Shown piece by piece: positions 19,063 to 27,394 of a stretch of DNA of 43,017 nucleotides. The stretch lies in assembly GCA_903914175.1 (NCBI GenBank), contig CAIWNX010000303.1:1-43017 (forward strand), written 5' to 3'. The translations under genes were made by a program, and so were the position numbers. The DNA comes from an uncultured beta proteobacterium (GTDB lineage Bacteria; Pseudomonadota; Gammaproteobacteria; Burkholderiales; Burkholderiaceae_C). A model generated the notes under the pieces. It worked only from the letters and a program-made list of their open reading frames with translations, ran no database searches and was not told where the DNA came from. Positions within the stretch are counted from its first letter, which is position 1; every line of letters starts with the position of its first letter.

Positions 19063-20496
19063 ATGACGACGGACGAGGCCAAAGGTCGACTCTACGACAC
19101 AACCCTTTTTGTCGGCGTATTTCGTCGCCGCGCCGCTATCAAGGCACTTGCACAGAGACCTGACGCGTCCGGCGTGGTTGCGCTGGCGCAGGCGCTGCGT
19201 GAGGGACACCCTGAGCGCGGGCGAATTCGAAGCGTCCTGCGCAAGCTTTTGCCGCTGCGCGATAACAATAAGATCGCCGCCCTGTGGGCCCAATGGGCGC
19301 AGGCCCCCGACCCCGAACTCGCAAAGATCGTGGCTGATCTTGGCTGCCCATCCGGACGCACGCAGGACGCGCGGTTCGTGCGAGCGGTTCTTGCGGCCGC
19401 GACTGCGTCTGCTGCGCCTGAAATCCTGCAGTCAGTGGCGGTGTTCGCCCGTTCCCTGCCTGTTAATGACGAAGCGTCGAACGATGGTATCTACGCAGCG
19501 TGGATCCGCAGTCAGTCGACCGAGTTGGAGAAACTCATCGATGAACAGTCCCGTCAGGCCAGCAGCCCTGCGTTGGAAGCCCTGCACGCGCTGGTCACCG
19601 GCAGCTTGGAGCGTTACTTCGAGCTCAATGACTCGGACGGCATGCTGCTGGTTCACGCGTTCCACATGGCGCCGGAACCCTTTCGCGAGAGCATCGCCCG
19701 AACGATCGGTGCAAGCCCTGATCGCGGCCTTCTAGAGAACTATCGCCGCGCCCTGTCAAGCGGTACCGCCGATAGTGCGAGCAATGTTGAGAACCTGAAG
19801 TTGGTGGGCGACGAAGACGGGCTGTTCGAAGTAACCCGTTCGCTGTGCCTTCTCGATGTGGTCGATCTGTGTGAACGCTGGTCCACCAGCGCAGGACGAC
19901 CCGGCGGCACGCAGCAGCGCGCCGCTGTCGAGCGGGCACTTGCTGCCTATCGCACGCTGGGCAGTTTCAAGGTGGAGCGTACCGAGCCGCTGCCCGACGG
20001 GCTGGTGGATGTCTTCGAGTGGTGGCGCCAGGAGAACCCTTCCGACGCGCAACTTCTCTCCGATCTCGACTCGCCCGACCCAATGCGCAAAGCCCGGGGT
20101 CTCTACCTCGGACGCGAGAGCGGACTGGTGGATGATGCGCGACTGCATGAGGCAGCCGGCAGTGAGCACTGGCCGCAACGGCTGGTGGCACGGTTGTTGG
20201 AGCCCGAACTTTTCCCGCAAGCGCAGCAGGATCACGTGTTCTGGGTCAGCGCCTGCGCCGGTGATGCTTCCCTTCTGCTTGCACCGATTGACGGTATGCC
20301 GGAAGACTACGCGCGACACATCGGGCTTCTCGCTCAGGCACGCAGTCCGATCGGGTCGCGCACGCGCGCTTTTCTGGAGATCCTCGGCGCATTTCAGGGG
20401 GTATTTGTGGCCAGCGCGATCGTGATTGACGAAGGAAGCGAGACTGTTGATCGAGGCGCTGTGGAGATCGAGGACGCACCGCATGTGAGTTTCTGA
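19063..20496 (+). CDS. Alpha-helical HEAT-like repeat protein, unknown function
   Basis: 477 residues from the ATG at 19063 (MTTDEAKGRLYDTTLF); a GTG at 19057 is the only other in-frame choice, because a stop lies at 19045. No signal peptide or membrane segment. The sequence is Ala/Leu/Arg-rich and reads as stacked helices: RRRAAIKALAQRPDASGVV near the N-terminus and MRKARGLYLGRESGLVDDA in the C-terminal half look like HEAT or armadillo units, but the repeats are too divergent for me to count. It is the first gene of a four-gene same-strand set with an FGE-fold protein, an Hsp70-like ATPase and an AAA+ ATPase. A scaffold or adaptor role is inference only. Confidence 0.8.
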   Translation: MTTDEAKGRLYDTTLFVGVFRRRAAIKALAQRPDASGVVALAQALREGHPERGRIRSVLRKLLPLRDNNKIAALWAQWAQAPDPELAKIVADLGCPSGRTQDARFVRAVLAAATASAAPEILQSVAVFARSLPVNDEASNDGIYAAWIRSQSTELEKLIDEQSRQASSPALEALHALVTGSLERYFELNDSDGMLLVHAFHMAPEPFRESIARTIGASPDRGLLENYRRALSSGTADSASNVENLKLVGDEDGLFEVTRSLCLLDVVDLCERWSTSAGRPGGTQQRAAVERALAAYRTLGSFKVERTEPLPDGLVDVFEWWRQENPSDAQLLSDLDSPDPMRKARGLYLGRESGLVDDARLHEAAGSEHWPQRLVARLLEPELFPQAQQDHVFWVSACAGDASLLLAPIDGMPEDYARHIGLLAQARSPIGSRTRAFLEILGAFQGVFVASAIVIDEGSETVDRGAVEIEDAPHVSF

Positions 20497-20543
20497 CGCA
20501 CGGGCATAATCGATCAACATCATCACTAATACAAACGTGAACA

Positions 20544-20639
20544 ATGGAACTGCAGGTGTCAGCTAGTGTGGCGGACAGGCTTGGCCCGGATGCATCGCGA
20601 CGCGTCTCAACGGCGCAGCGCCTGGAGCACCCGACATGA
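20544..20639 (+). CDS. Possible 31-residue leader ORF before the FGE-fold gene
   Basis: A frame starting MELQVSASVADRLGPDASRR fills most of the 139-base gap between the HEAT-like gene and the FGE-fold gene, and its TGA overlaps the next ATG (ATGA). No clear ribosome-binding site is seen. It may be a coupling leader, a degraded gene end or chance; the length and overlap are the only evidence. Confidence 0.25.
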   Translation: MELQVSASVADRLGPDASRRVSTAQRLEHPT

Positions 20640-21412
20640 TTGATTCGCGCTCTGGCATGCTGCGGCAGATCGAGCCGGGCCGGTTCCGGGTAGAGCACCC
20701 GCTGGTGGTCAACGCGAAGGACGGCTCCTTCCTCGTGCATGTGCCGGCTGGGGCGTTCGAAATGGGCTCGGTCGAGGGCGAAGGCGCGGGAAATGTGAAT
20801 GAAGATCCGCGGCACCGGGTCGAACTGCCGGCTTACTGGATCGGGGTCTACGCGGTGACGAATGCGCAGTACTTGCGATTTATGGCGGCCACCGGCCACC
20901 GTGCCCCGGACAATCAACGCCACCACGAGAAGGAAATGGCGGATCATCCGGTGACCGATGTTTCATGGGATGACAGCCTGGCCTATGCCAACTGGGCGGG
21001 CTGCAAACTGGCAAGCGAGACGCAGTGGGAACGTGCCTGTCGTGGGCCGCTCGGACTCGTGTATCCGTGGGGAAATGCATGGGACGAGACCAAGTGCCGC
21101 AACGACAAGAACAAGGGAAGCGACCAGACCAATGTGGTGTATGGGTATGCGAATGGGGTCAGCGGCTGGGGAACGTACAACCAGAGTGGCAACGTATGGG
21201 AATGGTGCACGGACTGGTACGACGAGAGCCATTACACGGGTTCACCGAACGACGGCCCCAGGGAGCCCAAGCGCGGTACGTCCCGGGTATTTCGCGGTGG
21301 CAGTTGGCGCTACGCTGATCCGGTCTTCTTCCGGGCTGCGTACCGCGGCTGGTACGACCCCAGCAGCCGCGGCGGCGGCTTGGGGCTTCGCCTTGTGAGG
21401 GCGGCGTCATGA
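20636..21412 (+). CDS. FGE-sulfatase (SUMF1) fold protein, probably non-catalytic
   Basis: 258 residues with the formylglycine-generating-enzyme/C-type-lectin-like fold: VPAGAFEMGSVEGEG, HRVELPAYWIGVYAVTNAQY, VSWDDSLAYANWAG, LASETQWERACRGPLG, YPWGNAWDE, NQSGNVWEWCTDWY and VFRGGSWRY in family order. True FGE enzymes end with a copper-binding Cys pair (CxxxYC before the final GFR); here that segment is FFRAAYRGWYDPSSRGGGLGLR with no cysteine, so oxidase activity is unlikely. No signal peptide: cytoplasmic. Such degenerate FGE domains often serve as binding modules. A GGAG site lies about 9 bases before the ATG. The stop overlaps the start of the Hsp70-like gene (ATGA), so the two are probably coupled. 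Confidence 0.85.
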   Translation: MIDSRSGMLRQIEPGRFRVEHPLVVNAKDGSFLVHVPAGAFEMGSVEGEGAGNVNEDPRHRVELPAYWIGVYAVTNAQYLRFMAATGHRAPDNQRHHEKEMADHPVTDVSWDDSLAYANWAGCKLASETQWERACRGPLGLVYPWGNAWDETKCRNDKNKGSDQTNVVYGYANGVSGWGTYNQSGNVWEWCTDWYDESHYTGSPNDGPREPKRGTSRVFRGGSWRYADPVFFRAAYRGWYDPSSRGGGLGLRLVRAAS

Positions 21413-23034
21413 CCATGGCCATAGACTTTGGCACCTGCAACACGGTGCTGGCACGCTGGAATACCGCCACAAGGCGTGTCGACACGCTGCACATCGAGGA
21501 GATCGGCCGGACCTATCACTACCGTGCGCCAGGCACCGCAGATGAGCGCACGTCCGCTGTCATTCCCTCACTCGTGCATTACGGGGAAGGCAATGCGCTG
21601 AGCATCGGCGCGCCTGTGGAGAAAGCCGGACTCGCCAGCCACCGGGGTACGTTTCGGTGGGTGAAGCTCGACATCCTACGCAACAACAATCGCGCCCGCC
21701 GTATCAACGGCGACCTGGTTACGCCGCGCCAGGCGGCCGACGACCTGATCAGCCGCTCGCTGCTCTCGGCCGGGTTGCAGGCGGATGAAGACCTCGTGGT
21801 CACGCTGCCGGTTGAGGCTTTCGATCACTACGTAGACTGGTTGCAGGGAGCGGTCCTGAAGACCTTTCGCGGCAAGGTGCACATGCTCGACGAGGCCACC
21901 GCCTGCATCCTCGGCTACGACACCCACGTTCGCGAGGGCGAGGTCTACGTCGTAATCGACTTCGGCGGCGGTACGCTCGATGTGTCGGTGGTGAAGACGC
22001 ATGACCTGGCAGTCGACACCACACGTCCCTGTGATGTGCTCGGGCGCGCGGGCGAGGAAATTGGCGGCTCACTCGTGGACCAGTGGATGCTCGCCGAGTT
22101 GCAAGAAAGCTTGAAGCTCTCGGACCAGGATATGGCCGACGTGGGAGCGGCATTGCTGCACCGGGTGGAGGAAGCCAAGGTGCGGCTCTCCGGCGGCGAG
22201 ACCCGCGTTGAAGTCGCTCAATTCAATGACATTACTCAGCAACTGATCAGCCACACCTTCGGCGCCGAGGGCCTGCGCCGCATGCTCGATAGTGCGCGGT
22301 CAGATCTGTCCGGTCTGAGTCTTTACCGGCTGCTCGCACGCACCGTCGAGCGTGCGCTAGATGTCGCGCAGAACAAGTACGGCACGCACAAGTCTGACGT
22401 CAAAGCGGTGTTCATGGCCGGCGGCTCCAGTTTGCTGCTGGGGGTGGCCGGCGTGGTGTCGAATTTGTTTCCCGGCTGCACGGTGCACTGCGAGGATCCG
22501 TTTGAGGCGATTGCGCGGGGCGCCTGCCGCTACGCCGGCGAAGATATGAATCTCACCTTGGTGCACGAGTACTGCCTGCGTGCCTGGGATCCGGCGAAGA
22601 AGGACTATGTGCTGGTCCCGGTTGTGCCCAGAGGGACGCGCTATCCCACGCAAGGGGCGATCTCGACCAAGTACGTGAAGGCGGCCTGCGATGGTGCGAC
22701 CTGGCTTGGACTGGTGGTGGTCGAGCGCTCGGCGATGCTGCGACCGCAGGACGTGTGGGAAGTCGCGGGCGGCCGACTGCAGCGGCGCGAGACCATCCGG
22801 CGCGAGGATGTTTCTCTGCGTGAAATCAATCCAGTGGACCGCGAATTTATCCACGCCGATCCGCCCTGTACTGTGGGTGAGCGGCGCTTTATCGCGGGCT
22901 TCGGCGTCGATGAGAATCGGCGGCTGACGCTTTCGCTCAAGGACCTGCACAAGGGCAATCGATCCTACGTTCAGCTTTCGGGCGGAGAGACGTTGCGCTT
23001 GCCGCTGCGGGACCTGCCGATCGTCAAACTGTAG
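21409..23034 (+). CDS. Hsp70-like actin-fold ATPase without the helical lid
   Basis: 541 residues. The nucleotide-binding domain has phosphate-1 AIDFGTCNTVLA (residues 4-15), phosphate-2 IDFGGGTLDVSVV (183-195) and the adenosine motif MAGGSSLLLG (336-345), all as in DnaK. After about residue 370 comes a short beta-rich part (VLVPVVPRGTRYPTQG, compare DnaK PLIPRNT) and then a unique tail ending DLPIVKL. DnaK is about 640 residues with a helical lid and an acidic C-terminus; both are missing. No dnaJ or grpE is nearby. It overlaps the FGE gene by ATGA and is 22 bases before the AAA+ gene. Probably a specialised Hsp70 working with these neighbours rather than a housekeeping chaperone. Confidence 0.88.
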   Translation: MTMAIDFGTCNTVLARWNTATRRVDTLHIEEIGRTYHYRAPGTADERTSAVIPSLVHYGEGNALSIGAPVEKAGLASHRGTFRWVKLDILRNNNRARRINGDLVTPRQAADDLISRSLLSAGLQADEDLVVTLPVEAFDHYVDWLQGAVLKTFRGKVHMLDEATACILGYDTHVREGEVYVVIDFGGGTLDVSVVKTHDLAVDTTRPCDVLGRAGEEIGGSLVDQWMLAELQESLKLSDQDMADVGAALLHRVEEAKVRLSGGETRVEVAQFNDITQQLISHTFGAEGLRRMLDSARSDLSGLSLYRLLARTVERALDVAQNKYGTHKSDVKAVFMAGGSSLLLGVAGVVSNLFPGCTVHCEDPFEAIARGACRYAGEDMNLTLVHEYCLRAWDPAKKDYVLVPVVPRGTRYPTQGAISTKYVKAACDGATWLGLVVVERSAMLRPQDVWEVAGGRLQRRETIRREDVSLREINPVDREFIHADPPCTVGERRFIAGFGVDENRRLTLSLKDLHKGNRSYVQLSGGETLRLPLRDLPIVKL

Positions 23035-23056
23035 ACACTCAGAACAGGGAGAACGC

Positions 23057-24631
23057 ATGGCATTCAAAGACGAGCTGAAGCTTCATTTCGACGCGCGCAT
23101 CGCGGTCGTCAATGTCGTCACGAGCGAAGAATCACGCGTGCTGCAGGAACTCGCCGAACTGGCGAATGGGCCCGGCTGGTCGCCGAGCGAAGGGCTGTAT
23201 ACCTGGGATGTGGCAGACCAGTTCCAGTGCCTCAGACCCGCCAAGGATCCCTTCGATACCGCGCGCGAGGCGCTGCCCGACGCGATCCTGCGCATGATCG
23301 ACGACTTTGCCGGAAGTGCAACTTTTGTGCTCAAGGATTTTCACCAGGTGTGGCAAGCACGGCCAGAGGTGCTGCGCGCCATTCGCAACCTGGCCGCACG
23401 TTTGCCGGAAAGTGCCCCACGCAAGAACATCGTGATCACCACGCCTGAGCACTGTCTGCCGGTGGAGCTGAAACACGACGTACCGGTGCTGGAACTCGCC
23501 AAACCTGATGCGCTGGAGATGGACGCATTGATCGAGCGCACAGTTGGTGATGCGGGTGTGCTGCGCGATGTCAAGCCTGCGCTGCGCGCCAAGCTGGTCG
23601 AGGCCGCCCTCGGACTCACCAGCACCCAGGCACGCTGGGTGTTTCAGAAGGCGGTGGTATCCAGCGGCGCCAGTCAGCTCGACGAGCGCTGCATCGACCT
23701 CATCATGACGGAAAAGCGCGCCATCATCCGCGAAAGCGGTGCCCTCGAACTCTATCCACGCGTTGAGAGCGCTGAACGCGTCGGCGGCCTGGATGCGCTC
23801 AAGCTATGGCTCGAACAGCGTCAGCTCGCTTTCGCGCAAGAGGCGCGCGAGTACGGCCTGGACGCGCCGCGCGGCGTGGCACTGATCGGCATCCCGGGCA
23901 CCGGCAAGAGTTTGTGCGCCAAGGTTGCCGCTGGCATGTGGAAGCTGCCGCTCTTGCGTCTTGACATGGGTGCGGTTTTCGGCGGACTGGTTGGTGCCTC
24001 CGAGAAGAATATCCGCGAGGCGATGCAAATCGCCGAGGTGATCGCACCCTGCGTGCTGTGGGTGGACGAAATCGAGAAGGCCTTCGCAGGGTCCAGCGGC
24101 GACAGCGGTACGTCAAGCCGGGTGCTGGCGACCTTTCTCACATGGATGCAGGAAAAGCGGGCGCCTGTGTTCGTGTTCGCCACGGCAAACTCGATTGAGC
24201 GGCTTCCGCCGGAACTGTTGCGCAAAGGGCGATTCAACGAAGTCTTCTTCCTCGACCTGCCGACTGAACAGGAACGTGAGCAGATTTTGCAGGTGCACCT
24301 GGAGCGCAAGGGCATCACGATGAGCCGGCTGCGCTTCGACCTGCCAAAGATAGCGCGTGCCACCGAAGGCTTCGTCGGGGCCGAACTGGAGGCGGTGGTC
24401 AATGATGCGATGTTCCCCGCGTTCATGGACGGCAAGCGCGAGATCGAGACGGCCGACCTGCTGCTCGCCGCGGGCGACATGGTGCCGCTCGCCAAGTCCC
24501 ATCGCGATCGGATTGCACAGCTTCGCGAACTGGTGTTGAGCGGTCAGGCACGCAACGCCTCTCGCACCGCAGTGATCGAAGAGGTGAAGGTGGAACAAGT
24601 GCGCGGCGAGCGCCTGCTCGATAACGGGTAA
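23057..24631 (+). CDS. Ycf46-like AAA+ ATPase
   Basis: 524 residues. The N-terminal 220 residues (DARIAVVNVVTSEESRVLQEL, then YTWDVADQF) resemble the inactive domain of the Ycf46 family. The classical AAA module follows: Walker A GIPGTGKS (278-285), Walker B VLWVDEIE (333-340), sensor 1 VFATANS, arginine-finger region LLRKGRFNEVFF and the GFVGAELEAVV sensor-2 helix. The pore-loop region is MGAVFGGLVGASEKN. Family members are soluble; Ycf46 has been linked to photosynthesis control in cyanobacteria, but the general role is unclear. Ribosome-binding site CAGGGAGAA precedes the ATG. It is last in the four-gene set and ends 29 bases from the convergent dihaem cytochrome gene. Confidence 0.9.
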   Translation: MAFKDELKLHFDARIAVVNVVTSEESRVLQELAELANGPGWSPSEGLYTWDVADQFQCLRPAKDPFDTAREALPDAILRMIDDFAGSATFVLKDFHQVWQARPEVLRAIRNLAARLPESAPRKNIVITTPEHCLPVELKHDVPVLELAKPDALEMDALIERTVGDAGVLRDVKPALRAKLVEAALGLTSTQARWVFQKAVVSSGASQLDERCIDLIMTEKRAIIRESGALELYPRVESAERVGGLDALKLWLEQRQLAFAQEAREYGLDAPRGVALIGIPGTGKSLCAKVAAGMWKLPLLRLDMGAVFGGLVGASEKNIREAMQIAEVIAPCVLWVDEIEKAFAGSSGDSGTSSRVLATFLTWMQEKRAPVFVFATANSIERLPPELLRKGRFNEVFFLDLPTEQEREQILQVHLERKGITMSRLRFDLPKIARATEGFVGAELEAVVNDAMFPAFMDGKREIETADLLLAAGDMVPLAKSHRDRIAQLRELVLSGQARNASRTAVIEEVKVEQVRGERLLDNG

Positions 24632-24660
24632 GGTCGGTATCGGCACGCGCCATCCCGGTG

Positions 24661-25326
24661 CTAGCGTCGTTTCGTGGCGCTGTCGGCATTCACCATATAG
24701 GCGATGGCGGCTCGAATTTCAGCGTCGGTGAGGTTGGTCGCATCGCCACGCGAAGGCATCGCACCGTGTCCCTTGATCGCGGAACGGACCAATAACTCGA
24801 ATCCTTGTTTGACCCGTGGGAGCCACGCAGTCCGGTCACCGATTCTGGGAGCGCCCGCCGTACCGTCCTGGTGGCACCTGGCGCAGTAAGTCTGCACGAC
24901 CTCCGCGCCGCCGCGTTCCAAGGCAGACTCGAACTTGCTGACTGGCTCGATCCAGTCACCGCCTGATTGGTTGACCATGTAGGCAATAGCGCGGCTGATT
25001 TCGGTATCGGTGAGATCAGGATTGCCGCCGTGCGGAGGCATTCGGCGAACGCCTTTGAGCGCAGCTTCAGCGAGGCTCGTGAGGCTTTGCGAAGTGAGTT
25101 TCGCCCACGCCTTGCTGTCCCCAATCTTTGGGGCGCCGTCGACGCCGGTTGTGTGACAGGTGGCACACACCGCCGCCACGATTTCCTTGCCAGCGCGCTC
25201 GCGCCCTTGGGCGCCCGCTGCTTGCACTACCGCTGGCAAAAAGAGGAAACAAAACGCCACCATTATCAAAAGTAGCGCTGTCGTGGCGACAGTCAAACGC
25301 CGGTCAACGTTCACTTGAGTATTCAC
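24661..25326 (-). CDS. Dihaem cytochrome c (c5-like tandem domains)
   Basis: 221 residues from the GTG at 25326 (VNTQVNVDRRLTVATTALLL), chosen because AGGA lies 9 bases upstream and a signal peptide/anchor follows. Two similar domains each carry one CXXCH: CATCHTTGVDGAPKIGD and CARCHQDGTAGAPRIGD, each with a later methionine (RRMPPHGG, GAMPSRGD) and an AIAYMVN segment, like cytochrome c5. Periplasmic electron carrier. It is paralogous to the dihaem protein at 37641. It lies just downstream of the two-component genes on the same strand and may be co-transcribed or controlled by them. Confidence 0.9.
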   Translation of the reverse strand: MNTQVNVDRRLTVATTALLLIMVAFCFLFLPAVVQAAGAQGRERAGKEIVAAVCATCHTTGVDGAPKIGDSKAWAKLTSQSLTSLAEAALKGVRRMPPHGGNPDLTDTEISRAIAYMVNQSGGDWIEPVSKFESALERGGAEVVQTYCARCHQDGTAGAPRIGDRTAWLPRVKQGFELLVRSAIKGHGAMPSRGDATNLTDAEIRAAIAYMVNADSATKRR

Positions 25327-25352
25327 GACACAGCTTCCTGCGAGATAGGAGA

Positions 25353-25994
25353 CTATTTGCGCACGTTCTGCCGGGTGGCGAGCAAGGCAGCTTCGACACG
25401 GCTTCGCACGCACAGCTTGCCCAAGATGTTGGTCATGTGGTTTTTGACCGTTTTTTCCGCTAGAAAAACACGCTCTCCGATCTGGCGATTGGTAAGACCT
25501 TCGGCCACCAGACTCAAGATCTTGCGCTCGCGCTCCGACAACTCGCTCAACGGGTCATGCGCGCGTTTGCCTGTCAGTTCGCTCATCAAGCTGGCGGCAA
25601 GCGAGCGCGAAACGTAGACGTCCCCGGCGGCCACCATGCGCACGATGTTGGCCAGATCGTGTGACCCAACGCCCTTCACCACGTAGCCCCGTGCGCCGTT
25701 CTTGAACGCGGCGAGCAAGCGGTCCTCGTCATCGAAAGCGGTCAGCATCACGACCCTTGTTGCAGGGCAGGCTTGCGACAATTTCTCCACCGTTACCAGC
25801 CCGCCCCAGCCGGGCATGCCGATGTCGAGCAGCACGACATCCGGGGCGTGCTCCATGGCCAGGCGCAGGGCTTCCTCGCCGCTCTCGGCCTGCCCGACCA
25901 CGACGATGTCAGGCTCGGCGGCAAGCGAGTGGCTAACACCCTCGCGAAACAGCGGATGATCGTCGGCGATAACGATGCGGATCGGTTCGGTCAT
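25353..25994 (-). CDS. NarL/FixJ-family response regulator
   Basis: 213 residues. An N-terminal receiver domain (IRIVIADDHPLFREGV, phosphoacceptor aspartate in VVLLDIGMPGWGG, lysine in YVVKGVGSHD) is followed by a LuxR-type helix-turn-helix (LSERERKILSLVAEGLTNRQ ... KTVKNHMTNILGKL). Start at 25994 (MTEPIRIV), with GAGGAG upstream and an ATGA overlap with the kinase stop. Transcription regulator paired with the adjacent kinase. Its likely targets are nearby cytochrome genes; this is inferred from position. Confidence 0.95.
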   Translation of the reverse strand: MTEPIRIVIADDHPLFREGVSHSLAAEPDIVVVGQAESGEEALRLAMEHAPDVVLLDIGMPGWGGLVTVEKLSQACPATRVVMLTAFDDEDRLLAAFKNGARGYVVKGVGSHDLANIVRMVAAGDVYVSRSLAASLMSELTGKRAHDPLSELSERERKILSLVAEGLTNRQIGERVFLAEKTVKNHMTNILGKLCVRSRVEAALLATRQNVRK

Positions 25995-27394
25995 GTCTCC
26001 TCGCCGCTGGTCAAGGGTATATCGGCTCGCACCACCGCTCCTTGACCTACAGCGCTCCATATGTAGAAGGTTCCTCCCAGCAGTTCGACGCGCTCGCGCA
26101 TGCCTTCGAGGCCCAGGTGTCCCTCGGTTTGCGCGGTTTGCGGATCGAAGCCTCGTCCGTCGTCACGCACTGAAACCTGCAACCTGTTGTTCGAGGCGCT
26201 CAGCACAATGTGTTGCTTTACAGCGCCGCCATGCCGGTATCCATTTGCCAACGATTCCTGCAGAAGACGAAACAAGGTGATCTTGACCGGCAGCGGAGCC
26301 TCATCCGGCAGGTCGTTGAGGGTCAGTTCGACGTCAACGCCAGAGGAGCGCTTGTAATCGCGTAGCACGCGTCGCGCGACGTCGGTCAGGGACAGCTCCT
26401 CGGTATTGGGCAGGTGCAGCCCCTTGGAAAGAGACCGTACGTCTTCCTGCGCTGAATTCAGCGCTTTTTCAAGCTTCTCGAATTCCTCGGCCACCGGGGA
26501 TTTTTCGCCGGCCGCCGAATTGCAGGAACTGCACATCTTGGACAATGCTTCCATGCGCATGGCCGCAAGCGCAATTCCCTGGACCGGACCATCGTGCAGG
26601 TCGATTGCAATGCGGTGCAGCCGGTGCTCATTGCGCGCCGTCGTACCGCCTGCGGCCCGGGTCATCCGCTCAAGCGCCTGTCCCTTCTCCGCCAACCTGT
26701 TCGTGAGCTGGGAAACCTTCTCCTCCAGTTGCTGCTTCTGAATGACGACGGTGCTGCTTGCGCGCCTGATCAGGACGGCCAGCAGCAGATAAAGGGTTGT
26801 CGCTACCGCGATCACCAGCATCCAGCTTTGCAGCCGGACCGCACCGACGGCTTGGTCCAGCACATCGGTCGTCTGATGGATCTGTGCAACCGTCGGGATT
26901 GATCCGGTTTTCGCTTGATGTACCGGTGCGTAAATTTCAATGAGCTCCGACCCGTGCCCGGCCTGGCGCATCGGATCTTCATCTTTGAGCGTCAATATCC
27001 GCGATGGCGTCTCGCCCCGAAACGCGGCAGCAAGCGCGGGCCCGGTCTCGGATCGCTGACCAATCTGGGTGAGATCCGTGCTGTACAGGACGCGCCCGTC
27101 GCGTGACCACAATTTGAACACGACGATACGCTCTGCAAGCCGCGTCCCGTGCAGCAGCTTGTCCAGCGCAATCATGTCGGCATCGCTCAGCAAACCGTCA
27201 TCGGTGAGTGCCAGCGCCTGGTCAGACAGGACGCTGTCTACATAGAGGGCGTACAACGCGCTTTCATGATCGATCAATTTCTTCTCGGCTGCCCTGCTCA
27301 GCCAGATGCCCGTCACAAGCATCCCGACCAGCAGGGCAGCAGAACTGCCGGCCAGCAGAGAGCGGGTCAGGTTCATTCGAATCGAAGATCGCAT
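25991..27394 (-). CDS. Membrane sensor histidine kinase (NarX/HisKA_3 type)
   Basis: 467 residues: membrane segment at about 13-32, a periplasmic sensor domain to about 188, a second membrane segment at 190-209, a coiled-coil (VIQKQQLEEKVSQLTNRLAE), the HisKA_3 box RIAIDLHDGPVQGIAL with phospho-histidine His267, and a HATPase domain (DDGRGFDPQ, HLGLEGMRERVELLGG). A CxxC pair (CSSC, 288-291) sits in the loop of the dimerisation domain right after the phospho-histidine helix, which is unusual and might be redox-active. Ligand unknown. The start could also be the Met at residue 7; no good ribosome-binding site distinguishes them. Confidence 0.93.
   Translation of the reverse strand: MRSSIRMNLTRSLLAGSSAALLVGMLVTGIWLSRAAEKKLIDHESALYALYVDSVLSDQALALTDDGLLSDADMIALDKLLHGTRLAERIVVFKLWSRDGRVLYSTDLTQIGQRSETGPALAAAFRGETPSRILTLKDEDPMRQAGHGSELIEIYAPVHQAKTGSIPTVAQIHQTTDVLDQAVGAVRLQSWMLVIAVATTLYLLLAVLIRRASSTVVIQKQQLEEKVSQLTNRLAEKGQALERMTRAAGGTTARNEHRLHRIAIDLHDGPVQGIALAAMRMEALSKMCSSCNSAAGEKSPVAEEFEKLEKALNSAQEDVRSLSKGLHLPNTEELSLTDVARRVLRDYKRSSGVDVELTLNDLPDEAPLPVKITLFRLLQESLANGYRHGGAVKQHIVLSASNNRLQVSVRDDGRGFDPQTAQTEGHLGLEGMRERVELLGGTFYIWSAVGQGAVVRADIPLTSGEET

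Noticed and set aside
19063-24631. Horizontal acquisition of the HEAT/FGE/Hsp70/AAA set on base-composition grounds.
   Set aside because: GC content and codon use look like the neighbours by eye, and there are no flanking repeats, tRNA or integrase.
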